DNA from: Sphingobium sp.
Lineage (GTDB): Bacteria; Pseudomonadota; Alphaproteobacteria; Sphingomonadales; Sphingomonadaceae
Assembly: GCA_017745115.1 (NCBI GenBank)
Contig: JAGIAA010000007.1
Span: forward strand, 1 to 64,000
Length of the DNA: 64,000 nt
Direction of reading: 5' to 3'
The position numbers and the translations under genes are program-made. This document shows positions 51,987-61,040 of this stretch, piece after piece. Position 1 is the first letter of the stretch. Each line of letters starts with the position of its first letter. The notes below the pieces were generated by a model. The model was not told the origin of the DNA. It did no database searches and was given only the letters and a program-made list of their open reading frames with translations.

Positions 51987-53375
51987 TTACGGCCTTCGCG
52001 CAGCTTCTGCGGTATGCCCAAAGCTCCCTCGATTGGGTACGATCAAGTTCAGGGTGACAGCAATCAGGGCGGCAGGAAGCACGCCCGAGGTCAGCACGAT
52101 CCGCGCCGTCTCGGGAAGATGGCCGACCGCGGCCGGCTCGAGCTGCAGCCCGACGCTGACCGACAGCGCGACGCCGAAAATCAGCATGTTACGCTGACTC
52201 CATTCTACATTCGCCAGGATCGAGACTGCCGCCGAGGCAACCATGCCGAACATGACGATGACGCCACCCCCCAACACCTCGATGGGAATCGTGGTGATGA
52301 GCGCGCCGATCTTTGGGAGCAAGCCGCAGATGATGAGGAAGATTGCGCCCAGCGTCACGACATGGCGGCTCATGACGCCGGTGATGGCGATGAGGCCGAC
52401 ATTCTGGCTGAAGCTGGTATTGGGCATGGCACCGAAGATGGCACCCAACGCCGATCCGACGCCGTCCGCTGCCGTCGCACCGACCAGCTCCTTGTCGGTG
52501 GCCTGGCGCCCAGCGGCATTCTGGCAGATTGCCGAGACCGCGCCGATGGATTCGATCCCCGAAATGAAGCTCATCAGGCAGAAGCCGAGGATAGCCGCGA
52601 CGGAGAGTTCGAAGCCGAAATGGAACGGCATGGGCACCATGAACCAGCCCGCGCTCGCGACCGGGGCGAGGCTCACCCTGCCCATGAAAGCCGCGACGAC
52701 ATAGCCGGCAATCAGCCCCAGCAGCACCGCCGCCGTCGACCAGATGCCGCGTCCGAAAAAGCTGAGGGTAAGCGTGACAACGACTACGACGCCGGCGAGC
52801 AGCCAGCTCGTGCCCGCGCCATAGGCCGGCGTGCTTTGCGCCTCGACCCCGCCCGCGGCGTATTGAACACCGACACGCATGAGCGAGAGCCCGATCATGA
52901 CGACGACCAGGCCGGTGACCAGCGGCGGCAAGGCGGCGCGGATGCGGCCGACGAAGGCACTGAGCAGCGTCTGGAAAAGGCCGCAGATTAACGCCGCCGC
53001 GGTCAGCATTGCCATGGCGCCGACACCCTTTCCGGCGACGATCGGAATCATGACCGGCAGAAATGCGAAGCTCGTGCCCTGCACGATCGGCAGCCGTGCG
53101 CCTGCGGGCCCCAAACCCATGGTCTGAATCAGGGTGGCGATGCCGGCGAACAGCATCGCCATCTGGATCATGTAGATCAGCGCGCTTGGATCGGGCGAGC
53201 CATAGCCGAAGCCCGCGGCGCCGGCGACGATAATGGCTGGTGTCAGATTGCTCACGAACATGGCGAGGACGTGCTGGATGCCAAGGGGAACCGCGACGGC
53301 GAAGCCCGGAAAATAGTCGGGATCGCGCGCCTGCTCCGGCGTCATGAGCGCGGAGGTCATGCTGGTCTCGGTCAT
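51987..53375 (-). CDS. NCS2-family purine permease (urate/xanthine type)
   Basis: A proton symporter of 462 residues and about 12-14 membrane spans. It shows the NCS2 pattern VPLGIQHVLAMFVSNLTPAI, then LPIVQGTSFAFLPVMI, SFISGIESIGAVSAIC with the conserved Glu, and the substrate motif AMPNTSFSQNVGLIAITG. The group with NTSFSQNVG contains xanthine and uric acid permeases rather than uracil ones. It is downstream of the 8-oxoguanine-deaminase-like gene by 19 bases and is probably its partner. Which purine is carried cannot be read. Confidence 0.9.
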   Translation of the reverse strand: MTETSMTSALMTPEQARDPDYFPGFAVAVPLGIQHVLAMFVSNLTPAIIVAGAAGFGYGSPDPSALIYMIQMAMLFAGIATLIQTMGLGPAGARLPIVQGTSFAFLPVMIPIVAGKGVGAMAMLTAAALICGLFQTLLSAFVGRIRAALPPLVTGLVVVMIGLSLMRVGVQYAAGGVEAQSTPAYGAGTSWLLAGVVVVVTLTLSFFGRGIWSTAAVLLGLIAGYVVAAFMGRVSLAPVASAGWFMVPMPFHFGFELSVAAILGFCLMSFISGIESIGAVSAICQNAAGRQATDKELVGATAADGVGSALGAIFGAMPNTSFSQNVGLIAITGVMSRHVVTLGAIFLIICGLLPKIGALITTIPIEVLGGGVIVMFGMVASAAVSILANVEWSQRNMLIFGVALSVSVGLQLEPAAVGHLPETARIVLTSGVLPAALIAVTLNLIVPNRGSFGHTAEAARRP

Positions 53376-53394
53376 GTCGTGCTTCCTTCCGGCA

Positions 53395-54756
53395 TCAGGC
53401 AGTGCTCATGAGACGATTGAGCGAGTGTCGAGCCATCGCCAGCACGTCATGCCGGCGGACACGGGCCAGTTCACCATCGCGCACGACCGCTCGCCCCTCG
53501 ACGAAGATGTCGCGCGCGCTTGTCGGCGGCGCCAGCACCAGACCCGCCACCTTGTCCCATGCTCCCAGCGAGGCGGCGTCGAACATGTCCCAGACGGCGA
53601 TATCGGCGCGCTTACCCGCTTCGAGCGATCCACAGTCATGCCGTCCCAATATCTGCGCGCCGCCGCGCGTCGCGATGAACAAGGCCTCGCGCGGGTCGAG
53701 CGCGCCAGCCCCGCCGACCGCGCGCTGCATCAGCACGGACTGGCGTGCTTCCGAGAGGAGGTTGCCGCTGTCGTTGGACGCCGAGCCGTCAACTCCAAGC
53801 CCGAGCGGGACGCCCGCCGCCACCATGGCCCTGATCGGCGCAATGCCCGAGCCGAGGCGGCAGTTCGAACACGGGCAGTGAGCAACGCCGGTCTTCGTGC
53901 GCGCGAACAGGCCGATCTCGCCGGCATCGAGCTGGACGCAATGAGCATGCCAGACGTCCGGCCCCGTCCAGCCCAACCTTTCCGCATACTCGCCGGGCCG
54001 GCAGCCGAACCGCGCAAGGCTGTAGACGACGTCGTCGGCATCCTCGGCGAGATGCGTATGCAGCATGACGCCCTTGTCGCGCGCTAGGCTTGCCGCATCG
54101 CGCATCAACCCTTCACTGACCGAGAAAGGCGAACAGGGCGCGATGCCGATGCGCAGCATGGCGCCTTCCGCGGGATCATGGAAGGCATCGATGAGGCGAA
54201 CGGCATCCTTGAGGATCGCTGGCTCTTTCTCGACGAGACTGTCCGGCGGAAGGCCACCATCGCTCTCCCCCACGCTCATGGCCCCCCGCGTCGGATGGAA
54301 CCTGATGCCGACCGACTGCGCCGCGTCGATCGTGTCCTCGATCGTCACGCCATTGGGGAAGAGATAGAGATGATCGGAGGTCAGCGTGCACCCCGATAGC
54401 GCCAGCTCGGCGAGACCGAGCTGCGTGGCAGCAAATACATCCTCGGGCCGGTAACGCGCCCAGATCGGGTAGAGCGTCTTGAGCCAGGGGAAGAGGGAAG
54501 CGCTGGCTGTCGACGGCAGCGCGCGGGTCAGCGTCTGATACAGATGGTGGTGAGTATTGACGAGGCCCGGCGTGACGACACAGCCATAAGCGTCGATCAC
54601 GTCTTCGGCCTCGTCGATCAGCGCCTTGAAATCCGCCGTGGGCCCAACGGCTTCAATGACGCCGTTTCGGAAAGCGATGGCGCCGTCCACGATCTCCCGT
54701 CGCGCATCGTCCATGCAGACGAGCATGTCCGCATTGCGGATGACTGTGAGGGTCAT
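53395..54756 (-). CDS. Amidohydrolase, probable 8-oxoguanine deaminase
   Basis: A metal-dependent deaminase of 453 residues. Zinc ligands are in CVVTPGLVNTHHHLYQ, LHTHLAED, HAHCVQLD and GLGVDGSASNDSGNLLSEAR. It belongs to the subgroup that includes 8-oxoguanine deaminase and related chlorohydrolase/cytosine-like deaminases, e.g. with APCSPFSVSEGLM and GVAHCPCSNCRLGSGI. The ATG at 54756 is taken. The frame continues to 54822, which lies in the leader. It lies in a purine cluster (permeases, guanine deaminase, xdh), supporting a purine substrate. Also possible: a different deaminase for a modified purine. Confidence 0.8.
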   Translation of the reverse strand: MTLTVIRNADMLVCMDDARREIVDGAIAFRNGVIEAVGPTADFKALIDEAEDVIDAYGCVVTPGLVNTHHHLYQTLTRALPSTASASLFPWLKTLYPIWARYRPEDVFAATQLGLAELALSGCTLTSDHLYLFPNGVTIEDTIDAAQSVGIRFHPTRGAMSVGESDGGLPPDSLVEKEPAILKDAVRLIDAFHDPAEGAMLRIGIAPCSPFSVSEGLMRDAASLARDKGVMLHTHLAEDADDVVYSLARFGCRPGEYAERLGWTGPDVWHAHCVQLDAGEIGLFARTKTGVAHCPCSNCRLGSGIAPIRAMVAAGVPLGLGVDGSASNDSGNLLSEARQSVLMQRAVGGAGALDPREALFIATRGGAQILGRHDCGSLEAGKRADIAVWDMFDAASLGAWDKVAGLVLAPPTSARDIFVEGRAVVRDGELARVRRHDVLAMARHSLNRLMSTA

Positions 54757-54796
54757 GCAGCCCGGCGCCCCGGACTCCTGGTCGTGCTCTTGCGAG

Positions 54797-54847
54797 GGCA
54801 GGAGCCCAAGGCGGATCGGCACGTCACCAGCGTTCTAGGCTCCTGCC
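54797..54847. repeat. Perfect 10-base inverted repeat upstream of the amidohydrolase gene
   Basis: GGCAGGAGCC (54797-54806) and its exact complement GGCTCCTGCC (54838-54847), 31 bases apart, lie in the gap between the nucleoside permease gene and the amidohydrolase start. The right arm also holds a smaller hairpin TCCTGC-CTGC-GCAGGA (54841-54856). The arrangement could fold in the RNA leader or bind a regulator. Role unknown. Confidence 0.45.
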
Positions 54848-54890
54848 TGCGCAGGAACACGTTGCATGAGAATGGATCCAAGCCGCGCCC

Positions 54891-55976
54891 TCATTTCGGC
54901 GGCGCCTTCTCATATTTGTCCCAATGCCCGGTGATCTCGTCGATAACCTTCGAACCGACGCGGTAGAGGCTTTCGAGCGCGACGGTCATGCCAGCATAGC
55001 CCTCGTTTTCGGCGAGCAGATAGTCGGCGGCCGCGATGCCAGGCGGCGGCATCGTGTAGTTGCTGCCGGCGCGCAGCACCATGTAGCGGTTCTTGTCCGC
55101 GCGGCCGATGCGGTCGAGATACTGGATCGCCGTGTAGCTTCCAGTCTCCTCCATGGCGGAGGTGACGAACTCGCCCCTGCCACCCGTCCAGTAATGCACC
55201 CAGTCGTTCGCCCAGCCGGTCATGAGCTTGCCGTGCCAGAAGGTGAGTGCGGCGAGCTGATCGCCCTTCAGCACGAAGGGCGGCTTCTGCGCATTGGGAT
55301 AGCCGGTGAATTTCGACCGAGCCTTCGCGACGCCCGGATCATCGGGGATGGCCACACCCTTGGTCAGTTCATAGGCCCACTCGCGCAGACCGAGGTTGAG
55401 CTCGAACATCTCGCCGCCGCTCGCATCGGGCGTGCTTTTGTCGTTGGGTCCCTTCTTGTCGCGGGGGAAATAGCCATATTTCCAGTCTTTGGGGATTTCG
55501 CGCGGATCGATTTCGTGTGCCAGATCACCGTCGATCAGATAGCCCGCCCAGGCCGCAGAGCCGATCGAGGCATCCTGCGGATCGATCCCCGCAATGCCGG
55601 CGACCAGCCAGTAGGCCTTGCTCAAGTCGAAACGCTGATCGAGCCCCAGCGCCATCACAGCCGTCGCCGAGCGGATATTGCCGATGCCCGTCACCATGGC
55701 GAGCGTCTGGGTAGCGGGATCGTAGTAGAGGTCGTGATAACTCTGCGGAAAAGGAATGCGGACGTCGAAATGGCGCCGTTCCTTCCACAACTGAAACTCG
55801 GCTGGCTTGTCACCGGTATCGGCGCCGATCTCGAACAGAGTGACCAGCACCATGCGCACCGGCAGCGGATGATCGCATACGCCGCCCGGCTTGCAGTCTT
55901 CGACACCGCTTGTCTGCGCAAGCGCCGCACCGGGCAGCGCCAGCATCAGCATCATGGCGGCAAGCACGCTGCGCAT
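54891..55976 (-). CDS. Periplasmic purine nucleoside permease-family protein (NUP)
   Basis: A 361-residue exported protein. A signal peptide is clear: MRSVLAAMMLMLALPGAALA, cleavage before QTSG. The mature part carries the NUP-family stretches MVLVTLFEIGADTG, LAMVTGIGNIRSATAVMAL, YWLVAGIAGIDPQDASIGSA, and MEETGSYTAIQYLDRIGRAD. The family was named from fungal purine nucleoside permeases, but the bacterial members are phosphorylase-like proteins of unclear activity. It lies between the TonB receptor and amidohydrolase genes on the same strand. The ATG at 55976 is used, and the frame to 56030 is leader. Confidence 0.85.
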   Translation of the reverse strand: MRSVLAAMMLMLALPGAALAQTSGVEDCKPGGVCDHPLPVRMVLVTLFEIGADTGDKPAEFQLWKERRHFDVRIPFPQSYHDLYYDPATQTLAMVTGIGNIRSATAVMALGLDQRFDLSKAYWLVAGIAGIDPQDASIGSAAWAGYLIDGDLAHEIDPREIPKDWKYGYFPRDKKGPNDKSTPDASGGEMFELNLGLREWAYELTKGVAIPDDPGVAKARSKFTGYPNAQKPPFVLKGDQLAALTFWHGKLMTGWANDWVHYWTGGRGEFVTSAMEETGSYTAIQYLDRIGRADKNRYMVLRAGSNYTMPPPGIAAADYLLAENEGYAGMTVALESLYRVGSKVIDEITGHWDKYEKAPPK

Positions 55977-55997
55977 CTGTCCCCTCCCATGTGTCAA

Positions 55998-56022
55998 GGG
56001 CGCCGACGCTGGGCCGGCGCCC
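55998..56022. other. Hairpin between TonB receptor and NUP genes
   Basis: An eight-pair stem GGGCGCCG/CGGCGCCC with a nine-base loop lies in the 60-base gap. No T-run follows on the minus strand (TTGACACATG instead), so it may stabilise or attenuate the transcript rather than end it. Confidence 0.4.
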
Positions 56023-56036
56023 TCCCCCACATGCCT

Positions 56037-58595
56037 TTAGAACTTGAACTGGACCGTCGCCTGGAAGCTGCGCGGCACCTGCGGCAGGGCGATGTCGGCA
56101 CCGAACAGGTCCTGCCCCCCCGCCCGGAAGTAGCGCGCATCGTTGACGTTCTTGACCACGACACGGAACAGCCAGGGCCCGCTGGTGTAGGACGCGCCCA
56201 GGTTGAGCAACCAATAGGCTGGCAGCGTCACATGCTGGTTATAGCCAGAAAAGACGGAGTCGACGTGGCTGACATCGGCATTGAAAGCGAGGCCATTGTC
56301 GAAGGCATAGGTCGCCGTTGCAGAGACGACATTATGCGGGATGCCCGGGCGCCGCGCCTGCGCGTTGGTCTTCGGGTAGACATTGCCGATCTCGCTTCCG
56401 CCCAGATACAGATAGGCCTGGCTCTGAGGCACGTTCACCAGGTCGGCGATGCCGAAATAGTTGAAATAGCCCGACCCGCTGATCGGATTGGGATTTACGC
56501 CCGCATTCAATGCCGCTGCGTTGACGACGTCGATATAGGTGTAGTTGGCCGTGACCAGCAGGTGCCGGTCGACCGACCAGCGCATCTCGGCCTCGATGCC
56601 CCTGGTCTTGATCACCTGGTTGGTCAACGGACTGTCGGAGACGACGTCGGTTCGTTCCTGGTCGTAGGCTGAGATCGAAGCATAAAGCCGCTTGTCGAGG
56701 AACTCGCCCTTGATGCCGGCCTCGTAGAGCCTGGAAGCGGACAGGAACGCGCCGTTGCGGATTGCGTTCGGCTGCACTTCGGCACCCTCGCCCGCGACGA
56801 CCGTGGTCTGGCGGGCCGCCGTGAAATAGGGCACGAGCCCGAACGGCGTCTTGTATGAAACGCTGGTGTTCCAGGACCAGCCGTTTTGAGTGCCCGTCTG
56901 CGTTGGATTGAATGCCGGACCGAAGCCATAGACGTTGCCGGCGATATTAGTCGGATCGTACTTGTTGAGCAGTGCGGACGATTCAGCGTGGACACTGTCC
57001 CACCGCAAGCCGCCAATGATGTCGAGACCGAAGTCGAAATCGACGTCGACGAGGCCAGCGAGGCCGAAATCGAGATAATGGCCCCTGAGGCGGTCGGAGA
57101 AGTCGCAGTCACACTGTGTCGAAAGCAGGCGGGTCGAGGCAGCGGTATAGCCGGTCGTCAGATCCGGCCGGTTCCAGAATTCCGCCCCGAAATCGTCACC
57201 GAAGTCGAAATGGGTATAGCGCACCGACGGCGACCCTTGGACCGAGATCTTGGCGACGGACGTGTCGAAGGTGTCCGAGAGGACAATCTTGTCTTCCATC
57301 ACGTAGGATTTGATGATCTGCGAGAAACCGTAGAGGTTCTCGTTCAGATTGTCGGTGCCGTCGTAGAAGAACTGGTTCTTGATCTCGAGCTTGCCCGGCC
57401 CGGTCCAGATCACGTCGAAATAGCCGGTCTTCTGATCGTTGTTGAGCTTGTCGCCGACGCCGGTCAGCGTCTGTTTCATGCTGAGCGTGGTCGTGCCGGG
57501 ATTGATCAGCTTCAGGTCCGGATAGTTCGCATTCAGGCACGTCGGCGTGTATCCCGTCGCGCCGTAACCGGCATAATTGCTGAATATTCCACAGCCGAAC
57601 GAGCCGAAGATCGTCAGACCCTTGCCACCGTTCGCGGCATAGACTTCCGGACGCGACAGCTTGCCGTCCCGATTGGTATCGAGGCTCGTGCTGGCATTGC
57701 CCGTGATGTAGGTGCCGTTGTCGATCAGGTTCTGCGTCAGGCGGTTCCAGCCGCTGTTCTGCGTGCCACGGAATTTCTGGAACACGCCGCCGAACTCGAC
57801 GCGAAGGCTGGAGGTTATATTGGTGTCGAACGCGGCCGAGAGCACCAGGTTCTTGGAGAAGATGTTGCGATAATAGCTGCCCGAGTCCTCGGCCTCGGCA
57901 TAGAGGCTGTAGCCAAACTCGTGCCCACCGATCTTGCCCGGACCGGTGATACTGCCCTTGAGTACGTTGCGGCCCCAGCTACCGCCGTCATAGCTCAGGT
58001 AGCCCTTGGCGTCGTCAGAATAGGTGCCGTTGGAGGCGCGTGCGGTCTTCGGCACGAAGTTCATATAGCCGCCGGTCTTGGAGGGACCGTAGATCGGCGA
58101 GGCCGGGCCGCGCACGATGTCGATACGGTCGGCAGCGCCGATCGGCGTCGGATAATTGCCCGGATTTTCGAGGCGCAGCATGCCGCGGAAATAGACCTCG
58201 CCGGGCGTGCCCCGGATGTCGAGGGCACCGCCGGTTCCGAAGAAGGAGCTGGTGAACGTGCCCGGCGACTGCGAGACCAGATCATAAATCTGGGTAATGC
58301 CGAAACGTTCCATCTGCTCCTGGCTGACCGTGGAGGCGGAGCGCGGAGTCTCGACCAGGGTCTTGTCGAAGCCGAAGATCGAGCCGACATTCTTGACCGG
58401 GAGCGCGTCGAGCGAGCCCGTGATGACGATGGTGTCGTCGTCCTCGGGAGCAGCCGGCGCCGCCCCTTGCGCCAGGGCAGGCGAAGCGAGCGTCGTGCAG
58501 CCGAGCAGACCGGCGACGGCAAGGGCGAAGGATGTGCGGCCGCGGTGCGATGCTGCGCGCATGGCGGTCATATCGGTTGCTGGAATCTCGGCCAT
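56037..58595 (-). CDS. TonB-dependent receptor, probably purine-related
   Basis: An 852-residue outer-membrane receptor. The N-terminus has a signal-peptide-like stretch (FALAVAGLLGCTTLASPALA), then a plug domain with a TonB-box-like DDTIVITGSL and ADRIDIVRGPASPIYGPSKT. The beta-barrel follows, ending in aromatic FQATVQFKF as outer-membrane proteins do. ATG at 58595 (MAEIPATDM) has GGGGG upstream on the minus strand. It is divergent from the LysR gene at 58799. Placement next to NUP and the purine enzymes suggests purine or nucleoside import, but the ligand is inferred from context alone. Confidence 0.9.
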   Translation of the reverse strand: MAEIPATDMTAMRAASHRGRTSFALAVAGLLGCTTLASPALAQGAAPAAPEDDDTIVITGSLDALPVKNVGSIFGFDKTLVETPRSASTVSQEQMERFGITQIYDLVSQSPGTFTSSFFGTGGALDIRGTPGEVYFRGMLRLENPGNYPTPIGAADRIDIVRGPASPIYGPSKTGGYMNFVPKTARASNGTYSDDAKGYLSYDGGSWGRNVLKGSITGPGKIGGHEFGYSLYAEAEDSGSYYRNIFSKNLVLSAAFDTNITSSLRVEFGGVFQKFRGTQNSGWNRLTQNLIDNGTYITGNASTSLDTNRDGKLSRPEVYAANGGKGLTIFGSFGCGIFSNYAGYGATGYTPTCLNANYPDLKLINPGTTTLSMKQTLTGVGDKLNNDQKTGYFDVIWTGPGKLEIKNQFFYDGTDNLNENLYGFSQIIKSYVMEDKIVLSDTFDTSVAKISVQGSPSVRYTHFDFGDDFGAEFWNRPDLTTGYTAASTRLLSTQCDCDFSDRLRGHYLDFGLAGLVDVDFDFGLDIIGGLRWDSVHAESSALLNKYDPTNIAGNVYGFGPAFNPTQTGTQNGWSWNTSVSYKTPFGLVPYFTAARQTTVVAGEGAEVQPNAIRNGAFLSASRLYEAGIKGEFLDKRLYASISAYDQERTDVVSDSPLTNQVIKTRGIEAEMRWSVDRHLLVTANYTYIDVVNAAALNAGVNPNPISGSGYFNYFGIADLVNVPQSQAYLYLGGSEIGNVYPKTNAQARRPGIPHNVVSATATYAFDNGLAFNADVSHVDSVFSGYNQHVTLPAYWLLNLGASYTSGPWLFRVVVKNVNDARYFRAGGQDLFGADIALPQVPRSFQATVQFKF

Positions 58596-58798
58596 TATGT
58601 CTACCCCCTTGTGGCGGCAGACACGCGGAATTCTGTGCGTCCTGCCGGTCTTATCGCCCGGACATCGCCTCTCCTCCATATTGAAGACGTTGCGATGCTA
58701 CGCTCGCACTTCACCCCTGCCTTCAAGATTAGGCGCTTGACGTGACACCATCAAATGCAATGAAGTCGATGGCGCGTTGCAAAAATTAGAGGGGGTTC
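58596..58798. promoter_or_regulatory. Divergent control region between TonB receptor and LysR genes
   Basis: This 203-base gap should contain the promoters of both genes and the LysR-type binding site. Candidates are an inverted repeat GCGA-N8-TCGC near 58692-58707 and a TTGACG (58737-58742) that could be a -35 box, but no well-placed -10 was found. Confidence 0.35.
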
Positions 58799-59740
58799 AT
58801 GCCAGCCTTTTCGCGTTTCCTGCGCTATTTCATGGCCGTCGGGCGTCTGGGCTCGATCCGCAAGGCTGCGGACGAACTCAACGTCTCCGCCTCGGCCATC
58901 GACCGGCAGATCCTGAATGTCGAAGCGGAGCTCGGCACGCCGCTGTTCGAACGCTTGCCCACCGGCTTGAGGCTCACCGCCGCCGGCGAGATCATGATGG
59001 CGGCGGGTGCGCGCTGGCGGAAAGGCATGCTGGACGTGCGCGCCCAGATCGAGGACCTGCGGGGGCTCAAGCGCGGCCATGTCGACATCGCAATCATCGA
59101 CGCCTTGGCCAAGGGCTATATTCCGGGCGTCGTCCGGGCGGTGCAGAGCCGCTATCCGGGCATCACCATCGGCATCAAGGTGCTCAAAAACGACGCCGTC
59201 CGACGCGCCATCGCCAGCGGGGAGGTCGATTTCGGCATCTTCTTCGAGCCGCAATCCTTCCGGGACATCACCGTGCGGGCCTTCGTCGAGGTGGTGCTGG
59301 GCTTCCTGACGCCGGCCGGCCACCCGTTCGGCCGCCAGAGCGAGGCACGCTTCTCGGCCTGCATCGGCTCGGCACTCGTCGTCCCTGCCGAGCCGCTCGC
59401 CGTCTGCCAGCAGGTCGCTGTTCTCGAGGCCATCACCGGTGTGACGCTCGATCGAAGCGTCTCGTCAGATAATATTCAGATGATCACGTCGCTCGTCCTG
59501 CAGGGCGTTGGCATCGGCATCCTGACCTCGCTCGACGTCATCACTGAGCTAAGGCGTGGCCTGCTTGCATTCACGCGGATTTCCGACCCGATCCTGCGCC
59601 CCATGACGCTCGCACTCTGCACATCGGCGGCGCGGACCCCGAGCTACGCAGCCAGCATCGTTCTCACCGAGATCGAGAACGGCTTCGCGCAACTGAGCTA
59701 TCCGGCGTCGATCGAGCCGGTAGCGGATTATCTGCCCTGA
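58799..59740 (+). CDS. LysR-family transcriptional regulator
   Basis: A 313-residue regulator. The N-terminal winged HTH is clear: FLRYFMAVGRLGSIRKAADE, LNVSASAIDRQILNVEAELG and TPLFERLPTGLRLTAAGEIM. The effector domain follows (GHVDIAIIDALAKGYIPGVV, SRYPGITIGIKVL). Length is normal. GGGGGTT lies just upstream of the ATG. Divergent from the TonB receptor gene, it probably regulates the purine cluster, with a purine or catabolite as effector; this is inferred from position. It converges with guaD, with a 13-base gap. Confidence 0.9.
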   Translation: MPAFSRFLRYFMAVGRLGSIRKAADELNVSASAIDRQILNVEAELGTPLFERLPTGLRLTAAGEIMMAAGARWRKGMLDVRAQIEDLRGLKRGHVDIAIIDALAKGYIPGVVRAVQSRYPGITIGIKVLKNDAVRRAIASGEVDFGIFFEPQSFRDITVRAFVEVVLGFLTPAGHPFGRQSEARFSACIGSALVVPAEPLAVCQQVAVLEAITGVTLDRSVSSDNIQMITSLVLQGVGIGILTSLDVITELRRGLLAFTRISDPILRPMTLALCTSAARTPSYAASIVLTEIENGFAQLSYPASIEPVADYLP

Positions 59741-59753
59741 ACACGACCTCGAG

Positions 59754-61040
59754 TCACACGTCCCGGTTCCAGATTCGCTCGCCCATCACATAGGTCGCTC
59801 GCACCGCGCGGTCGTCGCCGAGGACCTGCAAGGCGAAGAGCCGTTCGGACAAGCTCGCCCCGGCGGTCCGCCGCGCCAGTAGCGGTGTCGCTGCGTAGTC
59901 GAGCACAACGAAATCGGCTTCCTGCCCGACCTCCAGAGCGCCCACCCGCTCGCTCATGTGGAGCAGCGCCGCGCTTCCCGCCGTCGCCAGCCAAAGAGCG
60001 CGGAAGGGGTCGAGCCGGTCGCCGCGCGCGAGCGCAGCCTGGTAGGCAAGTCCCGCCGTCCAGAGCAAGTTGAAGCTCGTCCCGGCGCCGATATCGGTGC
60101 CGAGACCGAGCTTCACGCCGTGCGAGTCCGCTTGGCCGAAATTGAACATGCCCGAGCCAAGGAACAGGTTCGAGCTCGGGCAGACGGCAATGCCCGCCCC
60201 GGTCCGCGCCAACTTTGTGCAGGCGCTATCGGAGAGATGGATGCCGTGCGCGAAGACTGATCTCGGGCCGACCAGCCCGAAGCGATCATAGACATCGAGA
60301 TAGTCGAGCGCCTCCGGAAAGCGCGCGGCCACTTCTGCCACCTCGCGCTCATTTTCGGCGAGATGGGTGTGCAGCAGGACGTCGGGATGGGTCCTCAGCA
60401 GGGCGCCAGCCACCTCCATTTGGGCGTCGGACGAGGTGAGCGCGAAGCGCGGCGTCACCGCGTAGGAGAGGCGACCGTTGCGGTGCCAGCGCCGGATCAG
60501 CGCCTCGCTCTCACTGCGCGCCGTTTCGGCCGTGTCCCTGAGGCCTTCCGGACCAAGGTCCATCAGGACCTTGCCCGCCGCAATGCGCATACCGCGCTTT
60601 TGTGCCGCCTCGAACAGCGCGTCGACCGATCCCGGGTGTACGGTCGGAAAGACCAGCGCGCTCGTCGTGCCGTTGCGAAGCAGCTCGACCAGGAAAGCGT
60701 CCGCGACGGCGTCGGCATGGGCCCTGTCGGCAAACGCCTTCTCGGTCGGGAAGATATGCCGTTCCAGCCAGTCGAGCAGTTGCTCGCCATAGGCGGCGAT
60801 CTTGTCCATCTGCGGGTAGTGAACATGAGCATCGACGAAGCCCGGCACGATAAGTCCCGCCAGCGGCTCGACCGGCACGCCGGCATGGCGCTCCGTGAGA
60901 TCGGCATAGCGCCCGCGCGCGACGACGATGCCGTCCTCGACGATCAGCAACCCATCGGCCTCGTGGCGGACCGCTTGGGGATCGGCGCGCGGATCGCTGC
61001 CCACCGAAAGCAGCTCGCCGCGATAGCCGCGAACGGTCAT
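59754..61040 (-). CDS. guaD: Guanine deaminase
   Basis: Deaminates guanine to xanthine (EC 3.5.4.3). The 428 residues carry the metal site PGFVDAHVHYPQMDKIAAYG, the family stretches LLDWLERHIFPTEKAFAD and TTSALVFPTVHPGSVDALF, then LLHTHLAENEREV, FAHGIHLSD and VCPSSNLFLGSGMF followed by KLGLGTDIGAGTSFNL. ATG at 61040 overlaps the xdhC stop (ATGA). It is adjacent to xdhC and xdhB, so guanine is turned to xanthine and then to urate. Confidence 0.95.
   Translation of the reverse strand: MTVRGYRGELLSVGSDPRADPQAVRHEADGLLIVEDGIVVARGRYADLTERHAGVPVEPLAGLIVPGFVDAHVHYPQMDKIAAYGEQLLDWLERHIFPTEKAFADRAHADAVADAFLVELLRNGTTSALVFPTVHPGSVDALFEAAQKRGMRIAAGKVLMDLGPEGLRDTAETARSESEALIRRWHRNGRLSYAVTPRFALTSSDAQMEVAGALLRTHPDVLLHTHLAENEREVAEVAARFPEALDYLDVYDRFGLVGPRSVFAHGIHLSDSACTKLARTGAGIAVCPSSNLFLGSGMFNFGQADSHGVKLGLGTDIGAGTSFNLLWTAGLAYQAALARGDRLDPFRALWLATAGSAALLHMSERVGALEVGQEADFVVLDYAATPLLARRTAGASLSERLFALQVLGDDRAVRATYVMGERIWNRDV

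Noticed and set aside
54924..56672. Plus-strand frame across the NUP and receptor genes
   Set aside because: Composition is Arg/His/Asp-rich without domain pattern, and the opposite strand codes for a signal-peptide-bearing family protein.
56886..58745. Plus-strand open frame of about 600 codons opposite the TonB receptor gene
   Set aside because: It is the antisense of a protein with clear plug and barrel motifs; the antisense product has no recognisable domain.
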